Source of the DNA: JAFNAG01 sp963721405
GTDB taxonomy: Bacteria > Acidobacteriota > UBA6911
Direction of reading: 5' to 3'
Length of the DNA: 64,000 bases
Assembly: GCA_963721405.1 (NCBI GenBank)
Contig: CAVRJA010000008.1
Coordinates: 62,001 to 126,000, forward strand
Position numbers and translations under genes: made by a program. Position 1 is the first letter of the stretch, and each line of letters begins with the position of its first letter. The notes beneath the pieces were generated by a model. That model saw nothing but the letters and a program-made list of their open reading frames with translations, did not search any database and was not told the DNA's origin. Positions 1-9,406 of the stretch are shown in pieces.

Positions 1-402
1 TTTGCGATCAGCGAAGGAATCGCAGGCGCCGCGTATCCATTTACGTTGGATACCGGCCCCGCGGGGGACCGCGGCGCGGATCCCGCGATCGTAGACTGGG
101 CGCCTGCTGTTTTGGCGCTGCTCGCCGACCTGCAGAAAGGCGTGCCTGCCGGAATCGTTTCCGCCCGATTCCACCGGACTCTTGCGGAGTTCATCGTCGC
201 GGTCGCACAACATGCCGCCCTGGAGCGGGTCGTGCTCTCCGGCGGCTGCTTTCAGAACAGGTTTTTAACGGAATGCGCGGTTCAGCGGCTGGAGGCTGCC
301 GGTTTCCGGCCCTACTGGCACCAGCGCATCCCGCCGAACGACGGCGGGATTGCGGTGGGGCAGATCGCTGCGGCCCTGCGTTCACAACCGAGGAGTGAGT
401 GA
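1..402 (+). CDS. hypF: Carbamoyltransferase HypF, C-terminal end (partial)
   Basis: This is the last 133 codons of HypF; the rest lies before the window, and the frame is open from base 1. HypF makes the carbamoyl precursor of the cyanide ligands of the NiFe-hydrogenase active site and passes it to HypE. The visible part is the end of the Kae1-like carbamoyltransferase domain, with the family motifs SGGCFQN and IPPNDGGIAVGQ. The TGA stop overlaps the region just before the hypC start, and hypC-hypD-hypE follow with no gaps, which supports the assignment. No sign of damage is seen. Confidence 0.93.
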   Translation, partial: FAISEGIAGAAYPFTLDTGPAGDRGADPAIVDWAPAVLALLADLQKGVPAGIVSARFHRTLAEFIVAVAQHAALERVVLSGGCFQNRFLTECAVQRLEAAGFRPYWHQRIPPNDGGIAVGQIAAALRSQPRSE

Positions 403-403
403 G

Positions 404-664
404 ATGTGCCTGGCAGTCCCGGGGAAAATCGTCACCATCGAGGGGGAAGACGAAGTGCTCCGCAGCGGGCGGGTGAACTTCGGCGGCGTCATCAAACAGG
501 TCAACCTGGCCTATGTTCCGGAAGCCAGGGTAGGAGATTACGTGCTCGTCCACGTCGGCTTCGCCATCAACACGATCAACGAAGAGGAAGCCAACCAGGT
601 ATTCGAATACCTGCGGGAGATGGGAGAATTGGCTGAACTCGAAAGCGAAGGGCCGAAACAATGA
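404..664 (+). CDS. hypC: Hydrogenase assembly chaperone HypC
   Basis: An 86-residue HypC/HupF/HybG chaperone. It binds HypD and carries the Fe(CN)2CO fragment to the hydrogenase large subunit. The start is fixed by the universal N-terminus MCLAVPGK, whose Cys2 is the functional residue exposed after Met removal. An in-frame start further upstream at 350 would hide this cysteine and is rejected. The gene starts one base after the hypF stop, and its TGA overlaps the hypD ATG as ATGA, so translation is probably coupled. Its length is normal for the family. Confidence 0.96.
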   Translation: MCLAVPGKIVTIEGEDEVLRSGRVNFGGVIKQVNLAYVPEARVGDYVLVHVGFAINTINEEEANQVFEYLREMGELAELESEGPKQ

Positions 665-1779
665 AGTTCATCGATGAGTACCGCGATCCCAAAGCGGCCG
701 AGGGCTTCGCGCGCGCCATCCGGCGCATCACCACGAAGCCCTGGACCATCATGGAGGTCTGCGGCGGCCAGACTCACGCCATCGTCCGGTTCGGGGTGGA
801 CGAGTTGCTTCCGGCGGGAGTGACGCTCGTCCACGGCCCCGGTTGTCCCGTTTGTGTCACGCCGGTCGAACTGATCGAGAAGGCGATCGAGATCGCCGCC
901 ATCCCAAACGTCATATTCTGTTCATTCGGCGACATGCTGCGCGTGCCCGGCACCGCAAAAGACCTGCTTTCGGTCAAGGCGCAGGGCGGTGACATCCGCA
1001 TCGTTTACTCGCCGCTCGACGCTCTGAAGATTGCCCGGGAAACACCGGACCGCCAGGTCGTTTTTTTCGCGGTTGGTTTCGAAACGACGGCGCCGGCCAA
1101 CGCCATGGCAGTCTACCAGGCCCACCGGGAAGGCATTTCGAATTTTTCCCTGCTCGTCTCGCACGTTCTCGTCCCCCCCGCGATGGAAGCGATCCTTTCC
1201 GCCCCCTCAAACCTGGTGCAGGGGTTCCTGGCGGCGGGGCACGTGTGCGCGGTCATGGGCTATACGGAGTACGAACCGATTTCGCGCAAGTACCACGTCC
1301 CGATCGTGGTGACGGGATTTGAGCCGCTGGACATCCTGCAGGGCATCTTCATGACCATCCGGCAGCTGGAGGAAGGCCGCGCAGAAGTCGAAAACCAGTA
1401 CACGCGTGCGGTCATGAGGGGCGGAAACCGGCCGGCGCAGAAACTCATCCGGGACGTATTCGAGGTGGTGCCGCGCAAATGGCGGGGCGTCGGCGAGATC
1501 TCCGCCAGCGGGCTCGGCCTGAAGCCCGAGTACGCGGCTTTTGACGCCGAGCAGCGCTTCGGCGTGGCTCACCGCATCGTCGAGGAATCCTCGGAGTGCA
1601 TCAGCGGCGCCGTCCTGCGGGGCGAAAAAAAACCTCACGAGTGTCCGGCGTTCTGTGTCGCCTGCACACCCGAACACCCGCTGGGTGCGACCATGGTGTC
1701 GACAGAGGGCGCCTGTGCCGCCTATTACCGCTACCGCAGAATCAAGTTGAAGTCTTCCCCGGAACGATCTGGAGTGTGA
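661..1779 (+). CDS. hypD: Hydrogenase formation protein HypD
   Basis: HypD (372 residues) is the iron-sulfur scaffold on which the Fe(CN)2CO unit of NiFe-hydrogenase is built, acting with HypC and HypE. The N-terminal signature MEVCGGQTHAI, the GPGCPVCVTP motif and the CSFGDMLRVPG motif are all present. The C-terminal cysteine cluster is also seen: CPAFCVACTPEHPLGATMVS and then EGACAAYYRY. Length is typical. Its ATG overlaps the hypC stop, and hypE begins three bases after its own stop, so it sits inside one hyp operon. Confidence 0.97.
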   Translation: MKFIDEYRDPKAAEGFARAIRRITTKPWTIMEVCGGQTHAIVRFGVDELLPAGVTLVHGPGCPVCVTPVELIEKAIEIAAIPNVIFCSFGDMLRVPGTAKDLLSVKAQGGDIRIVYSPLDALKIARETPDRQVVFFAVGFETTAPANAMAVYQAHREGISNFSLLVSHVLVPPAMEAILSAPSNLVQGFLAAGHVCAVMGYTEYEPISRKYHVPIVVTGFEPLDILQGIFMTIRQLEEGRAEVENQYTRAVMRGGNRPAQKLIRDVFEVVPRKWRGVGEISASGLGLKPEYAAFDAEQRFGVAHRIVEESSECISGAVLRGEKKPHECPAFCVACTPEHPLGATMVSTEGACAAYYRYRRIKLKSSPERSGV

Positions 1780-1782
1780 AAG

Positions 1783-2838
1783 ATGAAGCCCGACGAGTCG
1801 CCCGAGTTCTATTGCCCGGTTCCAATCGAACAGTACACGAACGTGCTGCTCGCCCATGGCGGCGGCGGAACGCTCACGCACCAGCTGATTGAGAGCCTGT
1901 TTCTACCCCTTTTCGACAACCCGATGCTCGCCTCGCGGCACGACGGCGCCGTATTTGACTGCGGCGCGCGCAAGCTGGCATTCACGACCGATTCCTATGT
2001 GGTGCGGCCGATTTTTTTCCCCGGCGGCGACATTGGCACGCTGGCGGTGAACGGAACCGTCAACGATCTGGCGATGTGCGGGGCCCAACCGCTTTACCTG
2101 AGCGCCGGTTTTATCCTGGAGGAGGGGCTTCCGATGGACTCGCTGCGCCGTGTGGTGGCCTCGATGAGCCGCACGGCTCGCGAGGCGGGAGTCCAGCTGG
2201 TGACCGGAGATACCAAAGTCGTGGATCGCGGCAAGGGGGACGGGATTTATATCAACACGGCGGGAATCGGCATCGTCCAGGCGGATCGCCCGATCGTCGC
2301 CACAAGCGTCAGGCCCGGCGACGTCGTTCTTCTTAGCGGTGACATCGGGCGCCACGGAATCGCGATCATGGCCGTGCGCGAAGGCCTCGCGTTCGAGACC
2401 GCCATCGAAAGCGACTGCGCATCGGTGGCAGGCCTGGTGCAGGCCATGATCGAGGCGGGAATCGAGATCCACTGCCTTCGCGATCTCACTCGCGGCGGTC
2501 TGGCAAGCGCTCTCGTCGAAATCGCGGAGGCGGCCCGGATGCACGTGAGGATTCATCAGACGGCGATCCCGGTGCGCGAGGACGTCCAGGGCGCCTGCGA
2601 GATCCTCGGGTTCGATCCGCTCTATGTCGCCAACGAGGGGCGGTTTCTGGCATTTGTACCCGCGAGGGACGCCGAGCGCGCGCTGGCGCTCCTGCGTTCC
2701 CACGAATTGGGGGCCGGCGCCTGCCTGATCGGTTCCGTCGGCGGTGAACCCGCAGGGATGGTCACCATGCGAAGCAGCATCGGCGCGGAGCGCATCGTCG
2801 ACATGCTGAGCGGTGAACAGTTGCCCAGGATCTGCTGA
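1783..2838 (+). CDS. hypE: Carbamoyl dehydratase HypE
   Basis: HypE (351 residues) dehydrates the HypF-loaded carbamoyl group on its C-terminal cysteine to a thiocyanate, the cyanide donor for NiFe-hydrogenase. It belongs to the PurM/AIR synthetase fold. The ATP-binding N-terminal part has AHGGGG, the TDSYVV motif and VNGTVNDLAMCGA. The protein ends in PRIC, the conserved terminal cysteine that carries the carbamoyl group. It is the last gene of the hypFCDE run. hypA and hypB are not in this window. Confidence 0.97.
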   Translation: MKPDESPEFYCPVPIEQYTNVLLAHGGGGTLTHQLIESLFLPLFDNPMLASRHDGAVFDCGARKLAFTTDSYVVRPIFFPGGDIGTLAVNGTVNDLAMCGAQPLYLSAGFILEEGLPMDSLRRVVASMSRTAREAGVQLVTGDTKVVDRGKGDGIYINTAGIGIVQADRPIVATSVRPGDVVLLSGDIGRHGIAIMAVREGLAFETAIESDCASVAGLVQAMIEAGIEIHCLRDLTRGGLASALVEIAEAARMHVRIHQTAIPVREDVQGACEILGFDPLYVANEGRFLAFVPARDAERALALLRSHELGAGACLIGSVGGEPAGMVTMRSSIGAERIVDMLSGEQLPRIC

Positions 2839-2870
2839 AGCCGCCGCCACGGACCTTCGTCCCCCGGAGG

Positions 2871-4085
2871 CTACTCCCTGGGGACGGGCAGAAAGACCGC
2901 TGCCGCGAAACACGCCAGCGGCATCAGTGCGGCGATCCAAAGGACGACCGGCAGGCCGTAGTGGTCCGCAATCCAGCCGAGCAGAGTGACAGCCAGTCCG
3001 CCGGTCCCAATCGCGAAACCGACGATCAAGCCGGAAGCCAGCCCGGTGTTGCCGGGCAAATAATACTGCCCCAGCACCACGGAAATTGTGAAGGTAGAAA
3101 TCAGAACCCCGCCGAAGAGCCCGAGCAGCAGCAGCGAGACCGCCCCGCGAGTCAGCAGGAACAGCACTCCCAACGGGGCTGCAGCCAGAAATCCCCAGAC
3201 CATGAAACGGCGTGCACCCCATCGATCCGCCAGCGGCCCGCCGACCACAGTGCCGATGACGCCAACCCCCAGAAAGACGAACAGCGGAAATCCGACGCTG
3301 TGAGGGTCGGCTTTGAGGTAGTCGACATAATAAAAGGGAAGGAAGGTGGTGAAGCCCAGCTGGGCCCAGGAACGGAGCGCTACGATGAAGATCAGCAGCG
3401 CAATCGCGCCCGGCATGTTCCTTCCCCGCCCCTTGCCGGCCGTGAGCGCTTCGAGCCTTCCCCGTGGAACGGACAATTGAGGCAGGAACAGCAGGAACGT
3501 TGCGGCAACGATTACAGCAGGCAGGAGCATGCCCATGCTGCCGGGAAGTCCGTACATGGCAACCAGGGCGCTGATGATCGGCGGCCCGAAGGAATTCCCC
3601 GCGTTCCCGCCGACCGAGAACCAGGATATGCCGGTGGCCCTCCTGTCCCCCGCTACAATCGAGGCTGTCTTGTATCCTTCCGGGTGAAAGGAGGCCACGC
3701 CCAGCCCCATGATGACCAGGAGTCCCATGAGCGTCCAGTAACTGGGCGCAATGCCCACCATGGAAAGGCCCAGCCCCGCCAGCAGCACCGAGATCGGCAA
3801 CATCCACGCCCTGGCCTGCCGGTCGGACAGATAGCCGAAGACGGGCTGGATCACCGAAGAGGTCAGGTTGGTGACCAGCACCAGCGCCCCCACCGCGGCA
3901 TAGGACAGGCCGTGCGCCGTCTTCAAGAAAGGCAAAATGGCCGGCAGGGCGCCCTGGTTGATGTCAACGACCAGGTGGCCGAGGCTCAAGAACCCGAGGA
4001 GTTTGACGTTGGGCCGTCGCAGGACGGCGGCCGCCCGGGCTGCAGCTGCAACCTCTGGAGCCGTCTGAGTAACAATATCAGGCAT
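2871..4085 (-). CDS. MFS transporter, fosmidomycin-resistance (Fsr) type
   Basis: A 404-residue major facilitator protein with about 12 hydrophobic segments. The N-terminal segment LGFLSLGHLVVDINQGALPA, the early LVTNLTSSVIQPVFGYLSD region and GLGVASFHPEGYK near residue 145 resemble the fosmidomycin-resistance/Fsr branch of MFS exporters. The substrate cannot be read from sequence. I chose the ATG at 4085, which has GGAT six bases upstream; a TTG two codons earlier is possible. The gene converges on hypE and is probably transcribed alone. Confidence 0.85.
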   Translation of the reverse strand: MPDIVTQTAPEVAAAARAAAVLRRPNVKLLGFLSLGHLVVDINQGALPAILPFLKTAHGLSYAAVGALVLVTNLTSSVIQPVFGYLSDRQARAWMLPISVLLAGLGLSMVGIAPSYWTLMGLLVIMGLGVASFHPEGYKTASIVAGDRRATGISWFSVGGNAGNSFGPPIISALVAMYGLPGSMGMLLPAVIVAATFLLFLPQLSVPRGRLEALTAGKGRGRNMPGAIALLIFIVALRSWAQLGFTTFLPFYYVDYLKADPHSVGFPLFVFLGVGVIGTVVGGPLADRWGARRFMVWGFLAAAPLGVLFLLTRGAVSLLLLGLFGGVLISTFTISVVLGQYYLPGNTGLASGLIVGFAIGTGGLAVTLLGWIADHYGLPVVLWIAALMPLACFAAAVFLPVPRE

Positions 4086-4414
4086 TTTCAATCCGGTTTG
4101 AGATGATGGATGCAGTCCTGAGTCCGTGCGCGGACCTGGCGAACACAGACAGCTGCCGGCGCCGCACAGTGTGCGAAGCGCACGAAGGAATCACCTACCC
4201 GCATCTCCTGTCCCTCAATCGCAGGTCCCTCGCTTCCTGGCAGGAATCTCTGACTCAAAGGCCCCAAGACGCCAAGAACACAATCGATGAATTTTGGGTG
4301 CGGCTCTTTGGGGACAGAAGAATTATCGCACCATAAATTTGTCATTTATCATTTGTCAGTGGGTCATTTGTTATTTGCTTAACTCGCGGTGCGTTCTGAA
4401 AGAGCCGCACCCAT
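4086..4414. other. Intergenic region with imperfect inverted repeat
   Basis: There is no credible gene here. A perfect 15-base inverted pair (4295-4309 and 4399-4413) is flanked by weaker complementary arms (about 4251-4275 and 4420-4444). The outer right arm overlaps the last ligA codons. Between the arms, at 4334-4380, is an AT-rich stretch with several copies of CATTTGT or close variants. Confidence 0.6.
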
Positions 4415-6487
4415 TTATTTTGGGGTCTTGGAGTCTCTGAGTCCTGCGTTTTGTTCTGCATGGGGTCGTTTCACCTCCCTCGCCAGTTTGAGAAGCTCTT
4501 CTTCGGTGAGCTGCGCGACGCCCAGCTCCCGTGCTTTCGACAGCTTGGAGCCCGCATCTTCCCCGACCAGCAGGAAGCTGGTTTTCGAAGACACGGACGA
4601 GACGATCTTACCGCCGTGCTGTTTAATCAATTCTTCGGCTGCCTTCCGGCTCAAGGTCGGCAGAGTCCCGGTTATGACGAAGGTCTTGCCGGCAAACGAG
4701 CCGCCGCGCGGTTTTTGCTCGTCGCGGAGCGCCATCTGCAGTCCGGCATCCCGGAGCCTTTGGATCAATTTCCGGTTCTCTTCGACCTCCAAATAGCTCC
4801 GCACGCTTCGTGCGATTTCCGGGCCGATTCCCTGCACCGTGGAGATTTCCTCTTCGCCCGCCGCAATCAGCGCATCGATGTTGTGGAACGCGGAAGCCAG
4901 AAGCTCAGCGATGCTTTCCCCCACATGCCGGATCCCCAGGGAGTACAACACATGTGCGAAGGGCCGGGACTTGCTTCCTTCGATGCTCGCCACCAGATTT
5001 TCGACCGATTTTTCTTTGAAGTTCGGCAGGCGCGCGATCTGTTCCCGGGTGAGGTAGTAGAGCCCGGCAGCATCCGAGATCAGGCGCATGTCGAGCATCT
5101 TTTCGATCGTCTGCGGCCCCAGCCCGCGGATGTCCATGGCGCCCTGGCTTACGAAATGAATCATCCTCTCCAGCCGCTGCGCGGGACAATTCGGATTCCG
5201 GCAGTAGGCCATGGCGTCCCCTTCTTCGCGGACGATGGGGGCTTGACAGGAGGGGCACTTGTCCGGGTAACGGTATTCCGCCTCCGCGCCCGTGCGCTTC
5301 TCACGCACGGGCCCGACGACCTGTGGGATCACGTCTCCAGCACGCTTCACGATGACTACGTCTCCCTCACGGATGTCCTTGCGGCGGATGTCGTCTTCGT
5401 TGTGAAGCGTGGCGTTGCGTATCGTGACTCCGCCAAGCTGGACCGGCTCGAGGATCGCAAACGGATTCAGTGCCCCGGTGCGCCCGACGTTGATGGCGAT
5501 CTTGAGTAAGCGCGTGGTCGCAAGCTTGCCGGGGAACTTGAAGGCCACCGCCCAGCGCGGGTCGCGGCTGACCACGCCGAGGCGCTGCTGATGCGCGAGG
5601 CTGTTCACTTTGACAACCACGCCGTCGATCTCGTAATCGAGCGAGTCGCGCTTCTCCTCCCATTCGCGGCAGAACCGGATCACGTCCTCGATCGTCTCCT
5701 GGTGGCGATAGTTCTGGTTGACCGGGAAGCCCCAGTCGCGCAGCGCTCCGAGCAACTCCAGCTGGGTCTTGAGTTCGAATCCCTCCATGTGGCCGAGAGC
5801 ATAAGCAAAAAAGGCGAGCGGCCGGGCTGCCGTAATCCGCGGGTCCAGCTGGCGCAGGGCCCCGGCTGCGGCGTTGCGCGGATTGGCAAAAACATTTTCG
5901 CCGGCGGTTTCCCGCTCCTCGTTGATCCGGTTGAACGCAGAGATGGGGAGATAGGCCTCTCCCCGCACCTCCACGCGCGCCGGAACGCTGTGCTCGCCGC
6001 GCAACCTCAGCGGGATGGTGCGGATTGTCTTGAGGTTGGCGGTGACATCCTCGCCCAGCACGCCGTTGCCGCGGGTTGCGCCGCGCACGAGCACTCCATC
6101 CTCGTAAGTCAGCGCCACGGCGTTGCCGTCGATTTTCAACTCGGTAACGAAATCAATCGCCTCAGTTTCCAGCAGGTTGCGAATCCGCCGGTCGAATGCG
6201 CGCAGCTCGTCCTCGTCGAAGGCATTGGCGAGGCTGAGCATCGGCCGGAGATGCTCGACTTTTCGAAATCGCTCCTGCGGCTCGGCGCCGACGCGCTGGG
6301 TGGGGGAATCCGGCGACGCCAGCTCGGGATGTTCCCGCTCCAGTTCGAGAAGCTCTCGAAACATCCGGTCGTACTCCGCATCGCCGATGACCGGATCGTT
6401 TTCGACGTAGTAACGATAGTTGTGATATTCGAGGTCCCTGCGCAGCCCGGCAATCCGGGCTGCCACCTTGTCGATGTCCGTGTCCAC
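4415..6487 (-). CDS. ligA: NAD-dependent DNA ligase LigA
   Basis: A 690-residue NAD-dependent ligase that seals nicks during replication and repair. The N-terminal Ia domain has the HNYRYYVENDPVIGDAEYD motif. The adenylation domain has the nucleophile lysine in TELKIDGNAVAL and the RGATRGNGVLGEDVT motif. Then follow the OB fold, a four-cysteine zinc finger (CPSCQAP and CRNPNCPAQR), helix-hairpin-helix repeats and a C-terminal BRCT domain. The frame extends upstream, but the GTG at 6487, with GGAG six bases before it, fits the family N-terminus. The last few residues (RDSKTPK) are encoded by one arm of the flanking inverted repeat, so the C-terminus may have been altered by repeat insertion. 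Confidence 0.96.
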   Translation of the reverse strand: MDTDIDKVAARIAGLRRDLEYHNYRYYVENDPVIGDAEYDRMFRELLELEREHPELASPDSPTQRVGAEPQERFRKVEHLRPMLSLANAFDEDELRAFDRRIRNLLETEAIDFVTELKIDGNAVALTYEDGVLVRGATRGNGVLGEDVTANLKTIRTIPLRLRGEHSVPARVEVRGEAYLPISAFNRINEERETAGENVFANPRNAAAGALRQLDPRITAARPLAFFAYALGHMEGFELKTQLELLGALRDWGFPVNQNYRHQETIEDVIRFCREWEEKRDSLDYEIDGVVVKVNSLAHQQRLGVVSRDPRWAVAFKFPGKLATTRLLKIAINVGRTGALNPFAILEPVQLGGVTIRNATLHNEDDIRRKDIREGDVVIVKRAGDVIPQVVGPVREKRTGAEAEYRYPDKCPSCQAPIVREEGDAMAYCRNPNCPAQRLERMIHFVSQGAMDIRGLGPQTIEKMLDMRLISDAAGLYYLTREQIARLPNFKEKSVENLVASIEGSKSRPFAHVLYSLGIRHVGESIAELLASAFHNIDALIAAGEEEISTVQGIGPEIARSVRSYLEVEENRKLIQRLRDAGLQMALRDEQKPRGGSFAGKTFVITGTLPTLSRKAAEELIKQHGGKIVSSVSSKTSFLLVGEDAGSKLSKARELGVAQLTEEELLKLAREVKRPHAEQNAGLRDSKTPK

Positions 6488-7191
6488 CGCTCCAATATAA
6501 CAGACAAACGGCGCACGCAAATCGGAGTTTCTGGTTCCAATGAACGATGGCGGAGCCTCAGCAAGGGCGCCCCGGAACCTTCCCTCCCGGGAGCGCCGGC
6601 GTCCCGACGGCAAGAGCAATGTGGCACCCAAAGCCCATCCCGAAAACCGCGGGCGAGAGCCTGAAAGGGCGATAGAATAATGCATTGTAAATAAAAGCCT
6701 TTCGCCCCTGCCAGGGCTCTGTTCTCGTTGGCGCTAACCAGGGGTTCGCTGCGCTCACCCCTGGCTATTTTCTTCCCGGCCCTCCGGGCCTCGACCAAAA
6801 GTATGTGGCATTAGGCGAGACGCCGGCGGTCCCGGGGTCGTTTGCGCGGCACAACTTCAGCACGCATGGCTCCACTTCATCTCCCATGGGTGCCGGGAGC
6901 GCCCGCGTCCCGCCGGCTCTTTCAGCTCCTGGTCCTGTGAAACGGTTCAAATGCGACTCCAGACCCACAATCTTCCGGCGGGACGCCGGCGGTCCCGGCA
7001 ACCGCCCCGTCGCCACGCCAATCAAAACCGAGTTTCTGAGTTCAATGAACAGCGACGCAGCCGCCGCAAGGGCTCTGCGGCAATTGACACTACTGCTTTG
7101 AGCAGACTGGCGGGTTGACGCAGTTGGGCAGTCGTTCTCCCTTCAGCCCGGCAATGAGGTTTTCGGCTTAGCCATCTTTCCTCAAACAGCA
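6488..7191. repeat. Intergenic region with diverged repeat modules
   Basis: A 704-base stretch without a convincing gene. Two segments, 6521-6570 and 7025-7075, are recognisably related (both run TTTCTG..TTC.AATGAAC...GCAAGGG). GC-rich modules of the type GGGACGCCGGCGGTCCCGG, or inverted forms of it, recur near 6588-6610, 6818-6837, 6890-6915 and 6978-6998. Short open frames here run through these repeats and are not called. Confidence 0.55.
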
Positions 7192-8475
7192 TTATTTCGA
7201 GGGGCTTGCTATTTGCTCGACTTCGCGCCAGACACGCAGGAGGTTGCCTCCCCAGATCTTGTCGATGTCTTTTTCCGAATACCCGCGGCGCACCAGTTCC
7301 AGGGTCACGTTCGGGGCATCCGTGTCGTCGTTGAATCCGGGGACGCCGCCGCCGCCGTCGAAATCCGTTCCTACCCCCACATGATCGATTCCCACGATTT
7401 TCACGGCATGATCGATGTGATCGACGAAATCTTTGACGGTCGGGCGGGCGGGCGGATTTTTCGCGTCCACTTCCTTCACCCGCTCCAGGTAGGCCTGGTT
7501 GAGTTTGGAATACTCGGCCTGCTGCTCCGGAGTCCAGTTACGCCTTTCAGCGCGGTTGAAGCGGTCCATGCCGAGTTCCGCGCGCAGCTTGGCGAGCGCC
7601 TGAGCCCGTTCGGGGGAATCTCCTCTGAGGTAGCTGCCTAAAGCCACGATCTGAATTACACCCCCGTTCTTCTTGAGCGCTCTCAGCTGGTCATCCGTCA
7701 GATTTCTCGGATTCTGGCACAGGGCGGCGCAGCCGCTGTGCGATGCGATGATGGGCGCCTTGGAAACTTTGATCACGTCCCAGAAGGATTTCTCGGCAAT
7801 GTGGGAGACGTCGACCATGATCCCCAGGCGGTTCATCTCGGCGACCACTTTCTCGCCAAAGGGGGAGAGCCCATTGTTCAGCGGCTTGCCGCCGTTTGCC
7901 GAATCGCAAATCTGATTGTTTCCGCTGTGACTCAAGGTGATGTAACGCGCACCCAGGTCGTAGTATTTCCGGACCAGCGACAGGTCAGTCCCGATCACGA
8001 AACCGTTTTCTATGCCGATCATGATGACCCGCTTCCCTGTCCTGGCAATCCGTTCGACATCGTCAGGCGAGGTGGCCAGGGCGCACCGGTCGGGATACAT
8101 CTTCTCGGCGACGTTGTGGGCCGCCGTAAATTTCGCCATGGCCTGATCGTAGGCAGCCTTGTAGGTTTGTTCATTCAACTGTGGGTTCTGCCCGACATAC
8201 ACTGCCAGGAACACTCCCTTCAGGTCTCCCTTTTCCATTTTCGGCAGGTTGCATTTGGTCCGCGGGTTATCGACGCCCGGATCATAATTGGCGCCGGGAA
8301 TATCCACGTGGGTATCGATCGAGAGTGCACGTTGGTGGATGGCCTTGGCTTTGGCGAGCAGTTGCTCCTCACCGGCGCCCGGCGCCGGAGCAGTGGCCTG
8401 ACGGGCACGGGCGGCCGTGAGCGCAAACGTCACCAGGATGGCAAGAGAAGCACAGGCAGTTCGAAGCTTCATCAT
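7192..8475 (-). CDS. Membrane dipeptidase (peptidase family M19)
   Basis: A 427-residue secreted or membrane-anchored M19 (renal dipeptidase) metallopeptidase that hydrolyses dipeptides. A signal peptide covers about residues 1-25. The zinc-binding DTHVD motif is near residue 56, and the conserved IGIENGF, YITLSHSGNNQ, MVDVSHIAEKSF, ASHSGC and GVGTDFDG motifs follow in the family order. There is an AAGGAG three bases before the first of two adjacent ATGs, so the second ATG (8472) may be the true start. It is not obviously in an operon. Confidence 0.93.
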   Translation of the reverse strand: MMKLRTACASLAILVTFALTAARARQATAPAPGAGEEQLLAKAKAIHQRALSIDTHVDIPGANYDPGVDNPRTKCNLPKMEKGDLKGVFLAVYVGQNPQLNEQTYKAAYDQAMAKFTAAHNVAEKMYPDRCALATSPDDVERIARTGKRVIMIGIENGFVIGTDLSLVRKYYDLGARYITLSHSGNNQICDSANGGKPLNNGLSPFGEKVVAEMNRLGIMVDVSHIAEKSFWDVIKVSKAPIIASHSGCAALCQNPRNLTDDQLRALKKNGGVIQIVALGSYLRGDSPERAQALAKLRAELGMDRFNRAERRNWTPEQQAEYSKLNQAYLERVKEVDAKNPPARPTVKDFVDHIDHAVKIVGIDHVGVGTDFDGGGGVPGFNDDTDAPNVTLELVRRGYSEKDIDKIWGGNLLRVWREVEQIASPSK

Positions 8476-8680
8476 GGACTCCTTACTTGGGTTGAGAACT
8501 TAAACGCGCCCGATTATAAACCTGGCCATTGGAAATCAACAATCTTTCGAGAGGGCAACTGCGGTTCGCTCCCGAGTGACAGTACGGCGCCTGCTGGAGT
8601 ATGATGCTCCCTGGATTGCGGAATCCTGGTCCACGTGAAGTCCCGAACTCCGTGAAACAAGGGCATCAATCTGAATTCCA

Positions 8681-9406
8681 ATGATTCCACTGCGTGATGA
8701 CAACCCGACCACGACGAGACCGTTGATCACGGTGGGACTGATCGCTGCCAATGCGCTGGTCTTTTTTTATCAGCTGAGCCTTGGTCCAAGGGCGGGCGAA
8801 CTTTTTGTCTATCAGTACGGCGCGATCCCCGCGTCGGTTGTGGGGACGAGTTCACTTCCGCCGGCGCTCACCGCGATTCCACCCATCTTCAGCCTCATCA
8901 CCAGCATGTTTCTGCATGGGGGATGGATGCACCTCATCGGCAACATGCTTTATCTCTGGATTTTCGGCAATAACGTCGAGGATGCGACGGGACACGCGCG
9001 CTTTCTCGGCTTCTACCTGCTTTGCGGCCTGGCGGCCTCCCTCAGCCACATCCTGTCGGATGTGAGCTCCGCAATCCCATCCATCGGCGCCAGCGGAGCC
9101 ATCTCGGGCGTCCTGGGCGCGTACTTTCTGCTGTATCCGAGGGCCCGGGTCCTGGTGCTGGTGACGCTCGGGTTCTTCATCCGCCTCATGTACTTTCCGG
9201 CCTGGATCGCGCTCGGTTTCTGGTTTTTGCTGCAACTGTTCAGCAGCATCCTGTCGGGCGGGCAGGCCGGGGGCGGCGTCGCGTGGTGGGCGCACATCGG
9301 AGGCTTCCTTGCCGGCATCCTCCTGGTGGGCATCGTCAAGAAGAGGGGTGTCCGCTTCTTTAATCCGCCTCAGGTCCGGCGGGATGGCCAGGCGGAGTGG
9401 TCATAG
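8681..9406 (+). CDS. Rhomboid family intramembrane serine protease
   Basis: A 241-residue rhomboid protease that cleaves substrates inside the membrane. The MFLHGGWMHLIGNMLYLWIFG block, the catalytic serine in GASGAISGVLGAY and the catalytic histidine in AHIGGFLAG are all present. About six membrane segments are visible, with a short basic C-terminus. The start ATG follows a weak ribosome site. The gene faces away from the dipeptidase gene, so the two are probably divergently transcribed. Its natural substrate cannot be inferred. Confidence 0.94.
   Translation: MIPLRDDNPTTTRPLITVGLIAANALVFFYQLSLGPRAGELFVYQYGAIPASVVGTSSLPPALTAIPPIFSLITSMFLHGGWMHLIGNMLYLWIFGNNVEDATGHARFLGFYLLCGLAASLSHILSDVSSAIPSIGASGAISGVLGAYFLLYPRARVLVLVTLGFFIRLMYFPAWIALGFWFLLQLFSSILSGGQAGGGVAWWAHIGGFLAGILLVGIVKKRGVRFFNPPQVRRDGQAEWS

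Noticed and set aside
1903..3807. A 634-codon open frame on the minus strand
   Set aside because: It lies antisense to hypE and the frame runs on into the MFS gene; its product is low in complexity and matches no family. High GC content makes such antisense frames common.
6805..7101. A 98-codon plus-strand frame between ligA and the dipeptidase gene
   Set aside because: It runs through the dispersed repeat modules, has no ribosome site and shows no domain.
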